53,093 nt of DNA from positions 70,707 to 123,799 of the forward strand of contig JAEUKN010000003.1 of the NCBI GenBank assembly GCA_016794305.1, written 5' to 3'. Made by a program: the position numbers and the translations under genes. This document shows, piece by piece, positions 42,716 to 51,282 of this stretch. The stretch is from Alphaproteobacteria bacterium. GTDB taxonomy: Bacteria > Pseudomonadota > Alphaproteobacteria > Micavibrionales > Micavibrionaceae. Below the pieces are notes generated by a model. It saw nothing but the letters and a program-made list of their open reading frames with translations, was not told where the DNA came from and did no database searches. Position 1 is the stretch's first letter. Every line of letters starts with the position of its first letter.

Positions 42716-43804
42716 ATGAACATTGAGTCAGTGCCAGACGTACCACCGCCAGACGTACCACCGCCAGACGTACCACCGCCAGACGTACCACCGCCAGACG
42801 TACCACCGCAAGTCGTGTCACCGCCGAAACCGCGCCGCGTTTCTTGGGCGTCGTGGATTTTGTTTTTGCTGATTTTGGGGATTTTATGCGCGCTTGGGTT
42901 TTGGCAATGTGCGCGTTTGGGGTGGAAAAACCAGCTCCAGATGGGCATCAGTATGCAATTATCTATGATCAAATCCTGTGAATTGGCCCCGCGCAATAGG
43001 CCCGATTCACCCGATTGCTTTCCATCCTTCTCACCGCAAATCCTGGATCATCTGGGGAAAAATGATATCAAATTTGGTCGATTAAAATTACAGGTGATGG
43101 CGCGCCGGGCCTTGCTGCTCAACGGGTTTGTACAAAATGGCAAAAGTTATTTCACCGTGATCGCCCCGGCGCAGATTGTGAATGAAGCAGAGGAAAACGG
43201 GGTTCAATCGCCAAATACGGATCCCCCCATGATTGCAGTGATTTTGGGGCTGACACAGGACCCAAATATCGTCCAAAAATTAGCGGATCATCCAGAAATT
43301 TTTATGACAGGGCCGGATGGGCAAAAAATGCTTATTGATATAGGCGAACCGCAGAATTTCCATGGCGTAGCGCGGCTTGCTCCCTTAAGCTATTTTTCGT
43401 TTGTTTTGCCCGCCAATAATCTGGAAAAATCCGAATGGTGGCGACTTGATTTGGCGGATTTTGGCAATTATTGGCGCACAAAATCCCTTTCGCCCGCCGT
43501 TTTTTATCTGATTTCGAATGGGGATGAACACATGATTTCAGGAGGGGATATTACGCAATTGCCCGCCCCCCAAGATCATGGGTTTGATGGATCGAATGAA
43601 AAGACAGTGAATGAAAAAACGGCGGATAAAAAGATAACGAATGAAAACACAATGGCGCCCGATCTCTCCCCACCCCCCGTTTTTCTTGCCTATCCTTTTA
43701 ACCCAGTGCTGCGCAATGACCATCTGTCCTATGCCATTTTTTGGTTTGTGATGGCGGGCATTTGGGCGACGATGTTTGCGATTTATAGGAAGACAAAATC
43801 CTAG
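42716..43804 (+). CDS. SURF1 family cytochrome oxidase assembly protein
   Basis: SURF1 helps insert heme a into subunit I. The 362-residue protein has a proline-rich N-terminus built of VPPPD repeats, the first membrane helix (WASWILFLLILGILCALGFWQ), a periplasmic domain (RRALLLNGFVQNGKSYFTVI, WWRLDLADFG) and a second C-terminal helix after RNDHLSYAIFWFVMAG. Sequence similarity to typical SURF1 is modest but the order of features is right. The TAG stop lies inside a palindromic repeat. It starts 6 bp after the DUF983 gene. Confidence 0.85.
   Translation: MNIESVPDVPPPDVPPPDVPPPDVPPPDVPPQVVSPPKPRRVSWASWILFLLILGILCALGFWQCARLGWKNQLQMGISMQLSMIKSCELAPRNRPDSPDCFPSFSPQILDHLGKNDIKFGRLKLQVMARRALLLNGFVQNGKSYFTVIAPAQIVNEAEENGVQSPNTDPPMIAVILGLTQDPNIVQKLADHPEIFMTGPDGQKMLIDIGEPQNFHGVARLAPLSYFSFVLPANNLEKSEWWRLDLADFGNYWRTKSLSPAVFYLISNGDEHMISGGDITQLPAPQDHGFDGSNEKTVNEKTADKKITNENTMAPDLSPPPVFLAYPFNPVLRNDHLSYAIFWFVMAGIWATMFAIYRKTKS
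42734..42823 (+). repeat. Tandem 15-bp repeat coding VPPPD in SURF1
   Basis: Five identical copies of CCAGACGTACCACCG in direct tandem, then a sixth diverged copy. Each adds a Val-Pro-Pro-Pro-Asp block to the SURF1 N-terminus, keeping the frame. The perfect identity implies recent expansion by slippage. Confidence 0.9.
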
Positions 43805-43901
43805 ACTATTTTTTTTGGTTATGTAGACCAGAAAAATTGTCTAACTATTTGTTTTGTCGTATTTTTTTACGATTAGCCGGCCTCCAGTTATTCGCAAAAT
43901 G
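43802..43901 (+). repeat. Palindromic repeat family 3, copy after SURF1
   Basis: Begins TAGACTATTTTTTTTGG with imperfect arm CAGAAAAATTGTCTA, then TTTGTTTTGTCGTATTTT and TTACGATTAGCCGG, ending ATTCGCAAAATG. It is the third member of the family at 32702 and 19681. Its first three bases are the SURF1 stop codon. Confidence 0.78.
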
Positions 43902-44009
43902 ATCTATCCGGTAGTTTAGCCTTGATTCCGCCCTTCCTATTATACGTGTAGCGCAAGACCCTCCCGGCTTGCTAATCTTGTCTTAAGAATTACGGGATAT
44001 GATGGGGGC

Positions 44010-45827
44010 ATGATGAAGCATAACGAGCCGCCATCAATCTTGCCTATGGGGGAGGGCGCCCCGGGATCAGCCATGCCTGAAGGTTTTGTGTCGCCCCCCG
44101 CCTCTCAAGAGGGGACCCAACGTCGTCAATTCCAGGATCGGCGGCGTATGCGGCTGCGGGAAGGGCGGGAGCGGTATCTGGATATGGTCCAGCGTGAGCG
44201 GCTGGTGCTGATGGAACAAGGTGTGACGAGGACAGTTGAGCAATTGCTCGATATGGCCGGAACACCCAGCGTAAATGATGAGGATTTGAGCCGATCCGGC
44301 CTGCGTGATCATGCCAATGGCGACCAGTTACGGTCAATTTTGCCAGTGCAATCTTGGCTACCTCTTCATATTCATTTGATTGGATTGCATGACGGGGTGT
44401 TAAAGGTTGCGCCGCTCGATGAGTTGAATGAACGGCAAATTGATGCCCTGATTTCCACCGCCAATCGTTCGGGATTGATGGTGGAGCGGGTGGTGTCCGA
44501 AGTTTGGGACCGCGGCGAGTTAATTCAAACCATGCGCGCGGTGCGCGACCTCTCCGCCGATCGGTGTGAAAAAACTTTGGCGTTGTGGCTCTCTGATACG
44601 GATAACGGTTTGCTGCTTAATCAGTTCATGCGCGATATGCTGGCCGAAGCGTTACAGATGCGCGTTTCGGATATTCATATTTTACAGGATAATAACCCGA
44701 CCGCGCCCAATTGGATCAGGTATCGGATTGATGGGGATTTGGTGCCTATTCACTTGCTGCCGATGGATGCGATGGCGCGGCTCACCACGCTGATCAAGCG
44801 CGATGCGGGGATGAATTTCGGGGATCGCACCACGCCGAAAGACGGGCGATTTAGCTTTACTTGGCAGGGGCGCGTGATTGATGTGCGGGTGGCCGCGGGG
44901 CCACAGGCGCAAGACGGAGAAAAGCTCACGCTGCGTTTGCTGGACCGCGCGTCACTCAAAGGCTTTGATGAGTTGTTTAAAAGTCACGAAGATGTGGGAA
45001 ATTATTTGGCGCAGTCACTCTCGCCCGAAATCAAGGGTGGCGGGGGATTGGTCATTCTCTCCGGCCCGACCGGATCGGGGAAAACCACCACCATGTATGC
45101 GTGTATTCAATATATTGATCGCCGACGTCGCCATGTCCTGACCATTGAAGATCCGATTGAATATGAGTTGCGCTATGCCACGCAATGGCAGGTGCGCCCG
45201 GGGATGCACGGGGGGGAGTTTTCGGACCTGATTCGCGCCGCGATGCGCCATGATCCGGATTATATTGTCATTGGGGAATTGCGGGACAGCGACACGGTGG
45301 AAACTGCGCTGAAAGCCGCAGAATCAGGCCATACGGTGATTTCCACCGTCCATGCCGATACGGCCCTGCAGACCTTTGAACGCCTCAAATCCCTGATGCC
45401 GTCAGAACGCGAGCGAGCCTCAACCTTTACCCTCGCGCAACAGGTGCGGGCGATTATCAATCAACGATTGGTGAAAACATTGTGTCAGGGGTGCGCCCAT
45501 CAGGGCCGCGCGGGGGATGTGCTCGAACCCAACGAGTTAAACCAACTGGGGATTGATGCCGCCGCGATTATTCGGCGGTTGAATAGTAGCGGATGCGATT
45601 TGTGTCACCGCACCGGAATTTCGGGGCGGACACTCTTGCTCGATGCGCTGTTGATCACATTGGGACCGTCGGAGCGTGATCATATTTATAAGGCACTCAC
45701 CCACGATGTGAATGATATTGTGCACGAAGAAGGCGTGATTGTGCATACGCGGCGCAACGGATTGATTGATCTGGTTTTAGAAGGTCTGGTGGATCCGAAA
45801 TCCGCCCTCGGATATCTGGAGTCGTGA
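44010..45827 (+). CDS. GspE/PilQ-type secretion or pilus ATPase
   Basis: A 605-residue hexameric ATPase of the GspE/PilB superfamily, powering a type II/IV-pilus-like machine in the cytoplasm. It has an N-terminal domain (about 60-190), the core with Walker A GPTGSGKTTTMYA (about 351), Asp box, Walker B DPDYIVIGELRD and the His box STVHADTALQTFERL. The zinc-type tetracysteine of GspE/PilB is present (CQGC about 490, CDLC about 529), which separates it from PilT, DotB and VirB11. IncI plasmids carry such an ATPase (PilQ) beside their type IVB genes. The start may be 44010 or 44013. Confidence 0.9.
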   Translation: MMKHNEPPSILPMGEGAPGSAMPEGFVSPPASQEGTQRRQFQDRRRMRLREGRERYLDMVQRERLVLMEQGVTRTVEQLLDMAGTPSVNDEDLSRSGLRDHANGDQLRSILPVQSWLPLHIHLIGLHDGVLKVAPLDELNERQIDALISTANRSGLMVERVVSEVWDRGELIQTMRAVRDLSADRCEKTLALWLSDTDNGLLLNQFMRDMLAEALQMRVSDIHILQDNNPTAPNWIRYRIDGDLVPIHLLPMDAMARLTTLIKRDAGMNFGDRTTPKDGRFSFTWQGRVIDVRVAAGPQAQDGEKLTLRLLDRASLKGFDELFKSHEDVGNYLAQSLSPEIKGGGGLVILSGPTGSGKTTTMYACIQYIDRRRRHVLTIEDPIEYELRYATQWQVRPGMHGGEFSDLIRAAMRHDPDYIVIGELRDSDTVETALKAAESGHTVISTVHADTALQTFERLKSLMPSERERASTFTLAQQVRAIINQRLVKTLCQGCAHQGRAGDVLEPNELNQLGIDAAAIIRRLNSSGCDLCHRTGISGRTLLLDALLITLGPSERDHIYKALTHDVNDIVHEEGVIVHTRRNGLIDLVLEGLVDPKSALGYLES

Positions 45828-45833
45828 CGTATC

Positions 45834-47057
45834 ATGCAACAATGGATCGTCCAAATTGCCTATGACGGTCGCACCGGCCCTAAGCAAATGACTGAAACCA
45901 TGTATCTCCCGAGTGAGAGTGACGTGCGCGATGCCGTGCGCAAACGCGGCGGCCATGTCCTGACCATTCGTCAGCATAAGCGCACACCGATGGAGCGGCT
46001 CTTGGCGCGTTCCAGTTGGTGGCAAGTGCAATTGCTGCGCGGGATTATGTTTCGGTCAACCTCGACTTCGCCCGGTGTTGCCCTGTGGAAGATTATTGAG
46101 GCCGAAACCAACCCCACGCGGCAAAATATTCTGGCCCCGGCGCGGGAAGCCCTCAGCCGCGGATTGGGGTTGATTGACGCGCTCAAATCACTCCAAATTT
46201 TTGACCGCTCGACCTTAGCCATTATCGCGGCCAGTGAACGGGCGGGTAAGTTGCTCGAAGGCATCCCCTATGCGATCAACACCATCACCCAAAAACGCAA
46301 AAATACCGGTGCGATTATGGGGACGATGGGGTGGTTGGCCTTTGACGTGATCACCATTGTGCAGTCCCTGTTTTGGGGAAAAAGCATGGTGTTGGGGTGG
46401 TTTAAGGATAATGCGCCCAAAGGGGGGGAGGAGCTGGAAAAATACACGCGCGTGACGGGCAACCTCGCGCTCACTTGGGATCTGCTCATTTATCTGGCCT
46501 TTGGGATTGCGGGATTTATGGCGTGGTGCGTGTTTTCGTTTTTTATGAACAGGGGCAAGCGGGACTGGCCCACGCAAAGATTAGTGCGTAAAATCCCGCT
46601 GATTTCAGGATATATGCGGGATTTGAGTTTTGCGGATTCCATGGCTGCCGCCTCTCGGATGCTGAAAAGCAATGTGCCGATTAATGAAACTTTGCAACAA
46701 TCGAGCGAAGCCGCCAATTCACCTGAAGTGGCCGCCTATTGGGAACAGGCCAACGCCGATTTGGCCCGCGGGGTGAGTTTGGGGGTGGCACTAGACCGTG
46801 AGCCGTTAAACAGGGCCGAGCGTTTGGAACTTGCGAGCTTGTCTGATCTCTCCCAAGTTGCTACAATCATGGAATCAATTGCGGATTTACGCGCCCAAGG
46901 CGCCCGCACGAAACATAAAATGATTGTATGGATTGCCTTCCTCCTGACGGGGGTTTACCTCGCCATTGGCTTTGGAAGTGCGATTTACGCACTGACGGTG
47001 ATGAATATGAGTATGGACAGTATGATGAGCGGATTAATGGGGGGCGGCGCACAATAA
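45834..47057 (+). CDS. GspF/PilR-type inner-membrane platform protein
   Basis: A 407-residue inner-membrane protein of the GspF/PilC/PilR family, the platform on which the ATPase acts. The N-terminal ~60 residues are soluble. Two T2SSF-type domains follow, with ASERAGKLLEGIPYAI in the first and DSMAAASRMLKSNVPINETL and LNRAERLELASLSDLSQV in the second. Membrane helices lie near 170-195, 215-240 and 355-385. It starts 6 bp after the ATPase gene. No prepilin or prepilin peptidase gene is next to it. Confidence 0.88.
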   Translation: MQQWIVQIAYDGRTGPKQMTETMYLPSESDVRDAVRKRGGHVLTIRQHKRTPMERLLARSSWWQVQLLRGIMFRSTSTSPGVALWKIIEAETNPTRQNILAPAREALSRGLGLIDALKSLQIFDRSTLAIIAASERAGKLLEGIPYAINTITQKRKNTGAIMGTMGWLAFDVITIVQSLFWGKSMVLGWFKDNAPKGGEELEKYTRVTGNLALTWDLLIYLAFGIAGFMAWCVFSFFMNRGKRDWPTQRLVRKIPLISGYMRDLSFADSMAAASRMLKSNVPINETLQQSSEAANSPEVAAYWEQANADLARGVSLGVALDREPLNRAERLELASLSDLSQVATIMESIADLRAQGARTKHKMIVWIAFLLTGVYLAIGFGSAIYALTVMNMSMDSMMSGLMGGGAQ

Positions 47058-48190
47058 TGAGCACACCACCCCCCCCCAATCCAAATTCCCATCCTTATCC
47101 TGAAACCGAAGGAAGCTTGAGCCGTTCTTCGCCAAATCAGGGCGAGACAAGAGCTGACGTAGGGGGGGAGTCAAGAGGTAACTCAGGAGGAGACTCAGGA
47201 GGAGACTCGAGAGGCGAGATAAAGGGCGAAATAAAGTCGGACAAAATTCAAAAAAAACCGCAACCGGATCTGGCGGTGCTCATGGCCGGCGAACGGCAAA
47301 ATTTCATTGACCAGTTGGAGCCGTTTTTGCCCTCTGAACTCATCGGCGGCTCGCTCCCCTATATTCCGGGAACGGAGGAAGAAGCCGTATGGAATGCCGC
47401 GTCCCAGGCCTGTGCTACTGAAAAAGTTCACTATGTCTATACGGTGGAGGGCAACCGAGTATGGTACTTGGCCTGCCCGTCTTATACAATGGTCTCTAAC
47501 CCCGATAGCTGGTGCCCGCTTGCCGCCGCACTGCCGGGAAATAGCGAATTTTGGGACAAGGAAACGGTTTATATTTTTGAAAAAGACGGTTTTGCGGGGG
47601 CGTTGCGGTGGGACCCCGAAACCATGCGGCTTCAGATATTTTTGGGGGCCGCGCGCAGCATTTTGCCGCGTATCCAAACCATGGATGCCAATTTCGTGAC
47701 GATTAATCCGCAAATGGCCGATATTGTGCCATGGAAAAATCGCCAATTGCGCACCGAACAATTATCGCGGGCGATGGCGCGGATGCTCTTAATCTCCGGG
47801 CTGGTGATCAGTGTGTTTCTGATGGGGCTTATTGCGCTCCAATACATTGCCATTAACATTATGGACCGCAAATTGGATGATGTCAGGGCGCAAACTGAGG
47901 ACGCAAGCGTCAAACTCCTCAATGATGCCCGCGCCATGGCCAAAAATGATGTGTTGGACCACACTTACCGCATTCAGGAATTGTTGGATGATCTGACAAA
48001 GTTGGACGGCACCTTGGTGCGCTATGAAATGACCAAGGGCAAGCTGGAGTGGGAGGCCCTGATCCCCGCGGCCTATGCCTCTTCAATTGGTGGCGGTGCC
48101 AACAAAAATGCCGCCGTATTAAGCATCCGCGCCGAAGTCCTCCCCGGTATCGAAAAAGACGGCCGCCTGCGCATTCGCGGCACGCGGTGA
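47057..48190 (+). CDS. Bitopic membrane protein with PilO/GspL-like layout
   Basis: I cannot assign a family with confidence. The 377-residue protein has a Pro/Gly/Ser-rich N-terminus (repeat blocks GGDSGGDSRGEIKGEIK), a cytoplasmic domain (about 75-245), one membrane helix (about 248-273, MLLISGLVISVFLMGLIALQ), a coiled coil (about 278-325) and a periplasmic end with GKLEWEALIPAAYASS. A cytoplasmic domain, one helix, coiled coil and small periplasmic domain is the layout of PilO of IncI thin pili and of GspL/GspM. It overlaps the platform-protein stop by 1 bp (TAATG), so it belongs to the same machine. Confidence 0.65.
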   Translation: MSTPPPPNPNSHPYPETEGSLSRSSPNQGETRADVGGESRGNSGGDSGGDSRGEIKGEIKSDKIQKKPQPDLAVLMAGERQNFIDQLEPFLPSELIGGSLPYIPGTEEEAVWNAASQACATEKVHYVYTVEGNRVWYLACPSYTMVSNPDSWCPLAAALPGNSEFWDKETVYIFEKDGFAGALRWDPETMRLQIFLGAARSILPRIQTMDANFVTINPQMADIVPWKNRQLRTEQLSRAMARMLLISGLVISVFLMGLIALQYIAINIMDRKLDDVRAQTEDASVKLLNDARAMAKNDVLDHTYRIQELLDDLTKLDGTLVRYEMTKGKLEWEALIPAAYASSIGGGANKNAAVLSIRAEVLPGIEKDGRLRIRGTR

Positions 48191-48194
48191 TAAA

Positions 48195-48599
48195 GTGCGA
48201 TCCAAACAAAATGATAGCACCCTTCATACTGAACAAGAAATTCGTGAATTTGTGTCCCATGAATTGAACAACTTGCGCAGTACTTACGACCAAAAAATTG
48301 CCGGGCTTGAAGAAGATTTGGTTGATCTTGCTGATGCGTTTGAGTTGCAAAAATCCATCCATGTTGCCGATGAAATGATCCCCGATGAATTTGTGGCGCG
48401 GATTGTGGCGGGTGAGCATCCCATCAAAGTTTACCGTACTTATCGCGGATTGACCCAATCGGCTTTGGCGCAATCTTGTAAAATTCCGCAGGGCTTGTTG
48501 TCCGAGATTGAAAACAGAAAAAAGCGCGGATCGATTGATACGCTTCAGACCATCGCTGCGGCCCTCAAGATTGATTTAACTGATTTGGTAGAAGATTAA
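48195..48599 (+). CDS. XRE-type helix-turn-helix regulator with coiled-coil N-terminus
   Basis: A 134-residue protein. The N-terminal ~60 residues form a predicted coiled coil (HTEQEIREFVSHELNNLR, KIAGLEEDLVDLADAF). The C-terminal part is an XRE/Cro helix-turn-helix (YRTYRGLTQSALAQSCKIPQ, then GLLSEIENRKKRGSIDTL). The only in-frame start near the N-terminus is GTG 48195. It follows the PilO-like gene by 4 bp, so it is co-transcribed and could regulate the pilus-like operon. Similar C-terminal domains occur in HigA-type antitoxins; no toxin partner is visible. Confidence 0.78.
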   Translation: MRSKQNDSTLHTEQEIREFVSHELNNLRSTYDQKIAGLEEDLVDLADAFELQKSIHVADEMIPDEFVARIVAGEHPIKVYRTYRGLTQSALAQSCKIPQGLLSEIENRKKRGSIDTLQTIAAALKIDLTDLVED

Positions 48600-48777
48600 A
48601 ATAATTTCGGTACATTTGGTTAAAATGACGATGCGGTGTAGAATCCTTAACAAGTTTCTGATATGATTTTGCCAGATCGTGTTTTTCCCAAAGAGTTTTG
48701 CGCGAAAATCATGAGCGGATTTTTTACAAATTTATGCGGCCCTATTCGTCAATTTTTTAATATGTTTCAGGAGTTAT

Positions 48778-49668
48778 GTGGTGGTTCCAATGGTTATTGA
48801 GGTTCAAAAATTCGGTTTTTCTTCGTTTAAATCAGTTTTAAATGCAGGGCGGGGGTTGCGGTCCTTCTTATTGTTCGGTGCGGCCTTTGCCGCATTCGCT
48901 ATCCCCACTGCAAAGGCCAGCGATGCCGCAAAAGTTGATCCGGCCAAAACCCTGAACGAAGCCGTGCAAAATGCCGCGAATGCTCATTTTAGCGAAAGCC
49001 AGAAAAAAGATATCGATCAAATGATCCATGATTATATCATGAACCATCCCGAAGTCATGATGGAGTCGGTGAGGAAATACCAAGAAGATCAAGAGGTGAA
49101 ACGCCAACAGGACTCAATTGCCGTCCTGAAAGAAAACAGCGATTTCTTTTATAAAAATGCAGACCTGCCGCAGGTGGGCAATGCTAAGGGCGATATCACT
49201 ATTGTTGAATTTTTCGACTATAATTGCGGATATTGCAAACATGCGTTTAGCGCGGTGCAAAAATTGCTTGAGAGCGATAAAAACTTGAACTTCCATTTTG
49301 TGGAATTTCCTATTCTCTCTGAACAATCCAATCTGGCGGCCAAATGGGCTTTGGCGGCTAATAAACAGGGGAAATATTGGGAATTTCACCAAAAAGTAAT
49401 TACCATGTCTGGACCAAAATCCGAAGAAGGATTGAGTAAAGTTGCCCAAGAAGTAGGCTTGGATGTTGAGAAATTGAAAAAAGATGCGGCGAGTGATGAG
49501 ATCAAAAACCTATTGATCAAAAACCATGAAATGGCACAAAAACTCAATATTTCCGGCACGCCGGCCTTTATTGTGGGTGATCAGATTATCCGCGGATATA
49601 TTGAGGATGGACAGTTTAAAACACTGATTGAAACCGAACGCAAAGCGCGTAAAGACGCGAAAAAATAA
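48778..49668 (+). CDS. DsbA-family thiol oxidoreductase (DsbA/DsbG-like)
   Basis: A 296-residue exported thiol-disulfide oxidoreductase. It has a signal peptide (ending near IPTAKASD), an N-terminal helical dimerisation-like segment (about 50-120) with MIHDYIMNHPEVMMES, and a thioredoxin fold with active site FFDYNCGYCKHAF, plus the cis-Pro loop NISGTPAFIVGDQIIRGY. The motif is CGYC. The start is GTG 48778 or 48781 behind CAGGAG; an ATG at 48790 is also in frame. It starts the group that runs to 52107. Confidence 0.9.
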   Translation: MVVPMVIEVQKFGFSSFKSVLNAGRGLRSFLLFGAAFAAFAIPTAKASDAAKVDPAKTLNEAVQNAANAHFSESQKKDIDQMIHDYIMNHPEVMMESVRKYQEDQEVKRQQDSIAVLKENSDFFYKNADLPQVGNAKGDITIVEFFDYNCGYCKHAFSAVQKLLESDKNLNFHFVEFPILSEQSNLAAKWALAANKQGKYWEFHQKVITMSGPKSEEGLSKVAQEVGLDVEKLKKDAASDEIKNLLIKNHEMAQKLNISGTPAFIVGDQIIRGYIEDGQFKTLIETERKARKDAKK

Positions 49669-49682
49669 TCGTTGAAATTGTT

Positions 49683-50243
49683 ATGAGTGACCTGTCGCAA
49701 TATCAGGCGTTTCCGGCGGCGGAACATGTTCCGCGTGCCCCGCGATACGACGCGAAGGGGATTTTTGAGCTTTTCACGCGGCTGGAAATCCCCCACCGTG
49801 CCTATGATCATGAACCGATTATGACGGTTGCGGATGGGACTTATCTTTATGACGTGATGCCCGGAATGCATACGCGCAATATGTTTTTGAAAGATAAATC
49901 GGGTGCGTTGGTTTTGGTGACTCTGCCCGATCGGCTTCAGATTGATTTAAAAAAGTTGGCGGTTTTGGTGGGGTTAAAGCGATTTTCTTTTGCCTCGACT
50001 GATCTATTATATGAAATTCTGGGTGTGCGGCCGGGGTCGGTTACGCCGCTCGCGATTTTGAATGATCATGCGCGCGCGGTGAAATTGGTGTTGGATCAAA
50101 CCATGATGGCGGCCGACATCATCAACGTGCATCCGATGATCAATGATCAAACGATTGGCTTTGCGCCGCAAGATTTTTTGCGCTTGCTTGAAAAATTTGA
50201 TATTGAGCCGCATATTATTGACTTGCGCCACGCAAGCCCTTAA
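49683..50243 (+). CDS. Prolyl-tRNA editing protein (YbaK/ProX family)
   Basis: A 186-residue trans-editing protein that hydrolyses mischarged tRNA-Pro. Family sequence: HEPIMTVADGTYLYDVMPG, NMFLKDKSGALVLVTLP, GVRPGSVTPLAILND. The Lys in NMFLKDK is the expected catalytic/binding residue, and the GXXP loop is GVRPGSVTP. Length and layout match the ProXp-ala/PrdX group of alphaproteobacteria. It starts 15 bp after the DsbA-like gene. Confidence 0.92.
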   Translation: MSDLSQYQAFPAAEHVPRAPRYDAKGIFELFTRLEIPHRAYDHEPIMTVADGTYLYDVMPGMHTRNMFLKDKSGALVLVTLPDRLQIDLKKLAVLVGLKRFSFASTDLLYEILGVRPGSVTPLAILNDHARAVKLVLDQTMMAADIINVHPMINDQTIGFAPQDFLRLLEKFDIEPHIIDLRHASP

Positions 50244-50273
50244 GGTGCAGCATTCACCATAAAGAGTTATGCC

Positions 50274-51248
50274 ATGTTAATCGGACTAAATCCCACATCT
50301 TCCTCGCAATCCACTGCTCAATCAAAGGCGGTTGAATATATTTTTGAGGCGAGTTTGCAAAATTTTGACACTCACGTGATGGCGCAATCCATGAAGCGTC
50401 CGGTGATTGTGGAATTTTGGGCGCCATGGTGCGGGCCGTGTAAGCAATTAATGCCGATCCTGGAACGTGTTATCACTGCGCATGCGGGCCAGATTGCCAT
50501 GGCCAAGGTCAATATTGACCAAGTGCCGGAACTGGCGCAGGCTTTTCGTGTGCAATCGGTGCCGATGGTGGTGGTGCTGTTTATGGGGCAACCGGTGACC
50601 GGGTTTGCAGGGCTGCGGCCTCAGGCTGATCTGGAACAGCTTTGCAAACAATTGATTGAAATGAAAAACCAACATGTGCCGCATGGGGATGATGAGGGGT
50701 CAGGAGCCGCGGATCAGCTTGATATCCCGGCGATGTTGAGCGAGGCGAAAACTGCCTTGAGCGTCAATGACCTTGCGCTTGCGCAAAACTTATATGCGCT
50801 CATTTTGTCCCAAGAAAATGACCATCCTGAGGCCTATATCGGCTTGGCGCGGGTCATGATTGCCGCCGGGCAATTCGATGGGGCCGGCGGAATGGTTGAT
50901 CACGCGCCGCCGCAAGTGATAAAAAACCCTGATTTCGCATCACTGAAAACTGCTGTGGAGCTAGCCAGAACAGCGGCGGAAAAGATTGGCAAACTCGCGG
51001 AATTAGAGCGCACCGTAGCGCAATCCCCTGAGGACTGCGCTGCACGATTTGATTTGGCGGAGGGCTATTACGCACAAAATATGAAGGACCAGGCGGTTGA
51101 CGAATTGATCAAAATTCTGCGGATTGACCGGAATTGGAGTGAGGAAAAAGCGCGTACCCAGTTGTTAAAATATTTCGAAAGCTGGGGATTTAATGACCAA
51201 GCGAGCATTCAGGGCCGCCGCAAACTCTCCGCCATACTTTTCTCTTAA
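50274..51248 (+). CDS. Thioredoxin-TPR chaperone-like protein (CnoX/YbbN type)
   Basis: A 324-residue protein with an N-terminal thioredoxin domain (about 15-125, active site EFWAPWCGPCKQLMP) and a C-terminal tetratricopeptide region (about 155-300). The layout is that of YbbN/CnoX, a chaperedoxin that protects proteins under oxidative stress. Here the active site is CGPC, so it may be redox active. The gene lies 30 bp after the prolyl-tRNA editing gene and 34 bp before the Lon-N gene, a row conserved in alphaproteobacteria. Confidence 0.92.
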   Translation: MLIGLNPTSSSQSTAQSKAVEYIFEASLQNFDTHVMAQSMKRPVIVEFWAPWCGPCKQLMPILERVITAHAGQIAMAKVNIDQVPELAQAFRVQSVPMVVVLFMGQPVTGFAGLRPQADLEQLCKQLIEMKNQHVPHGDDEGSGAADQLDIPAMLSEAKTALSVNDLALAQNLYALILSQENDHPEAYIGLARVMIAAGQFDGAGGMVDHAPPQVIKNPDFASLKTAVELARTAAEKIGKLAELERTVAQSPEDCAARFDLAEGYYAQNMKDQAVDELIKILRIDRNWSEEKARTQLLKYFESWGFNDQASIQGRRKLSAILFS

Positions 51249-51282
51249 CCATGACGATTTATATAGAGGGTATGAGGAATAA

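Noticed and set aside
42734..42823. Short regular repeats as a CRISPR array
   Set aside because: The 15-bp units are contiguous with no spacers and lie inside a coding frame.
42685..42996. Minus-strand Gly/Thr/Ser repeat protein opposite SURF1
   Set aside because: It is the antisense of the VPPPD tandem repeat.
44010..45827. Assignment of the ATPase as DotB/VirB11 of the secretion system
   Set aside because: The tetracysteine motif and N-terminal domain mark it as GspE/PilB/PilQ type, not DotB or VirB11.
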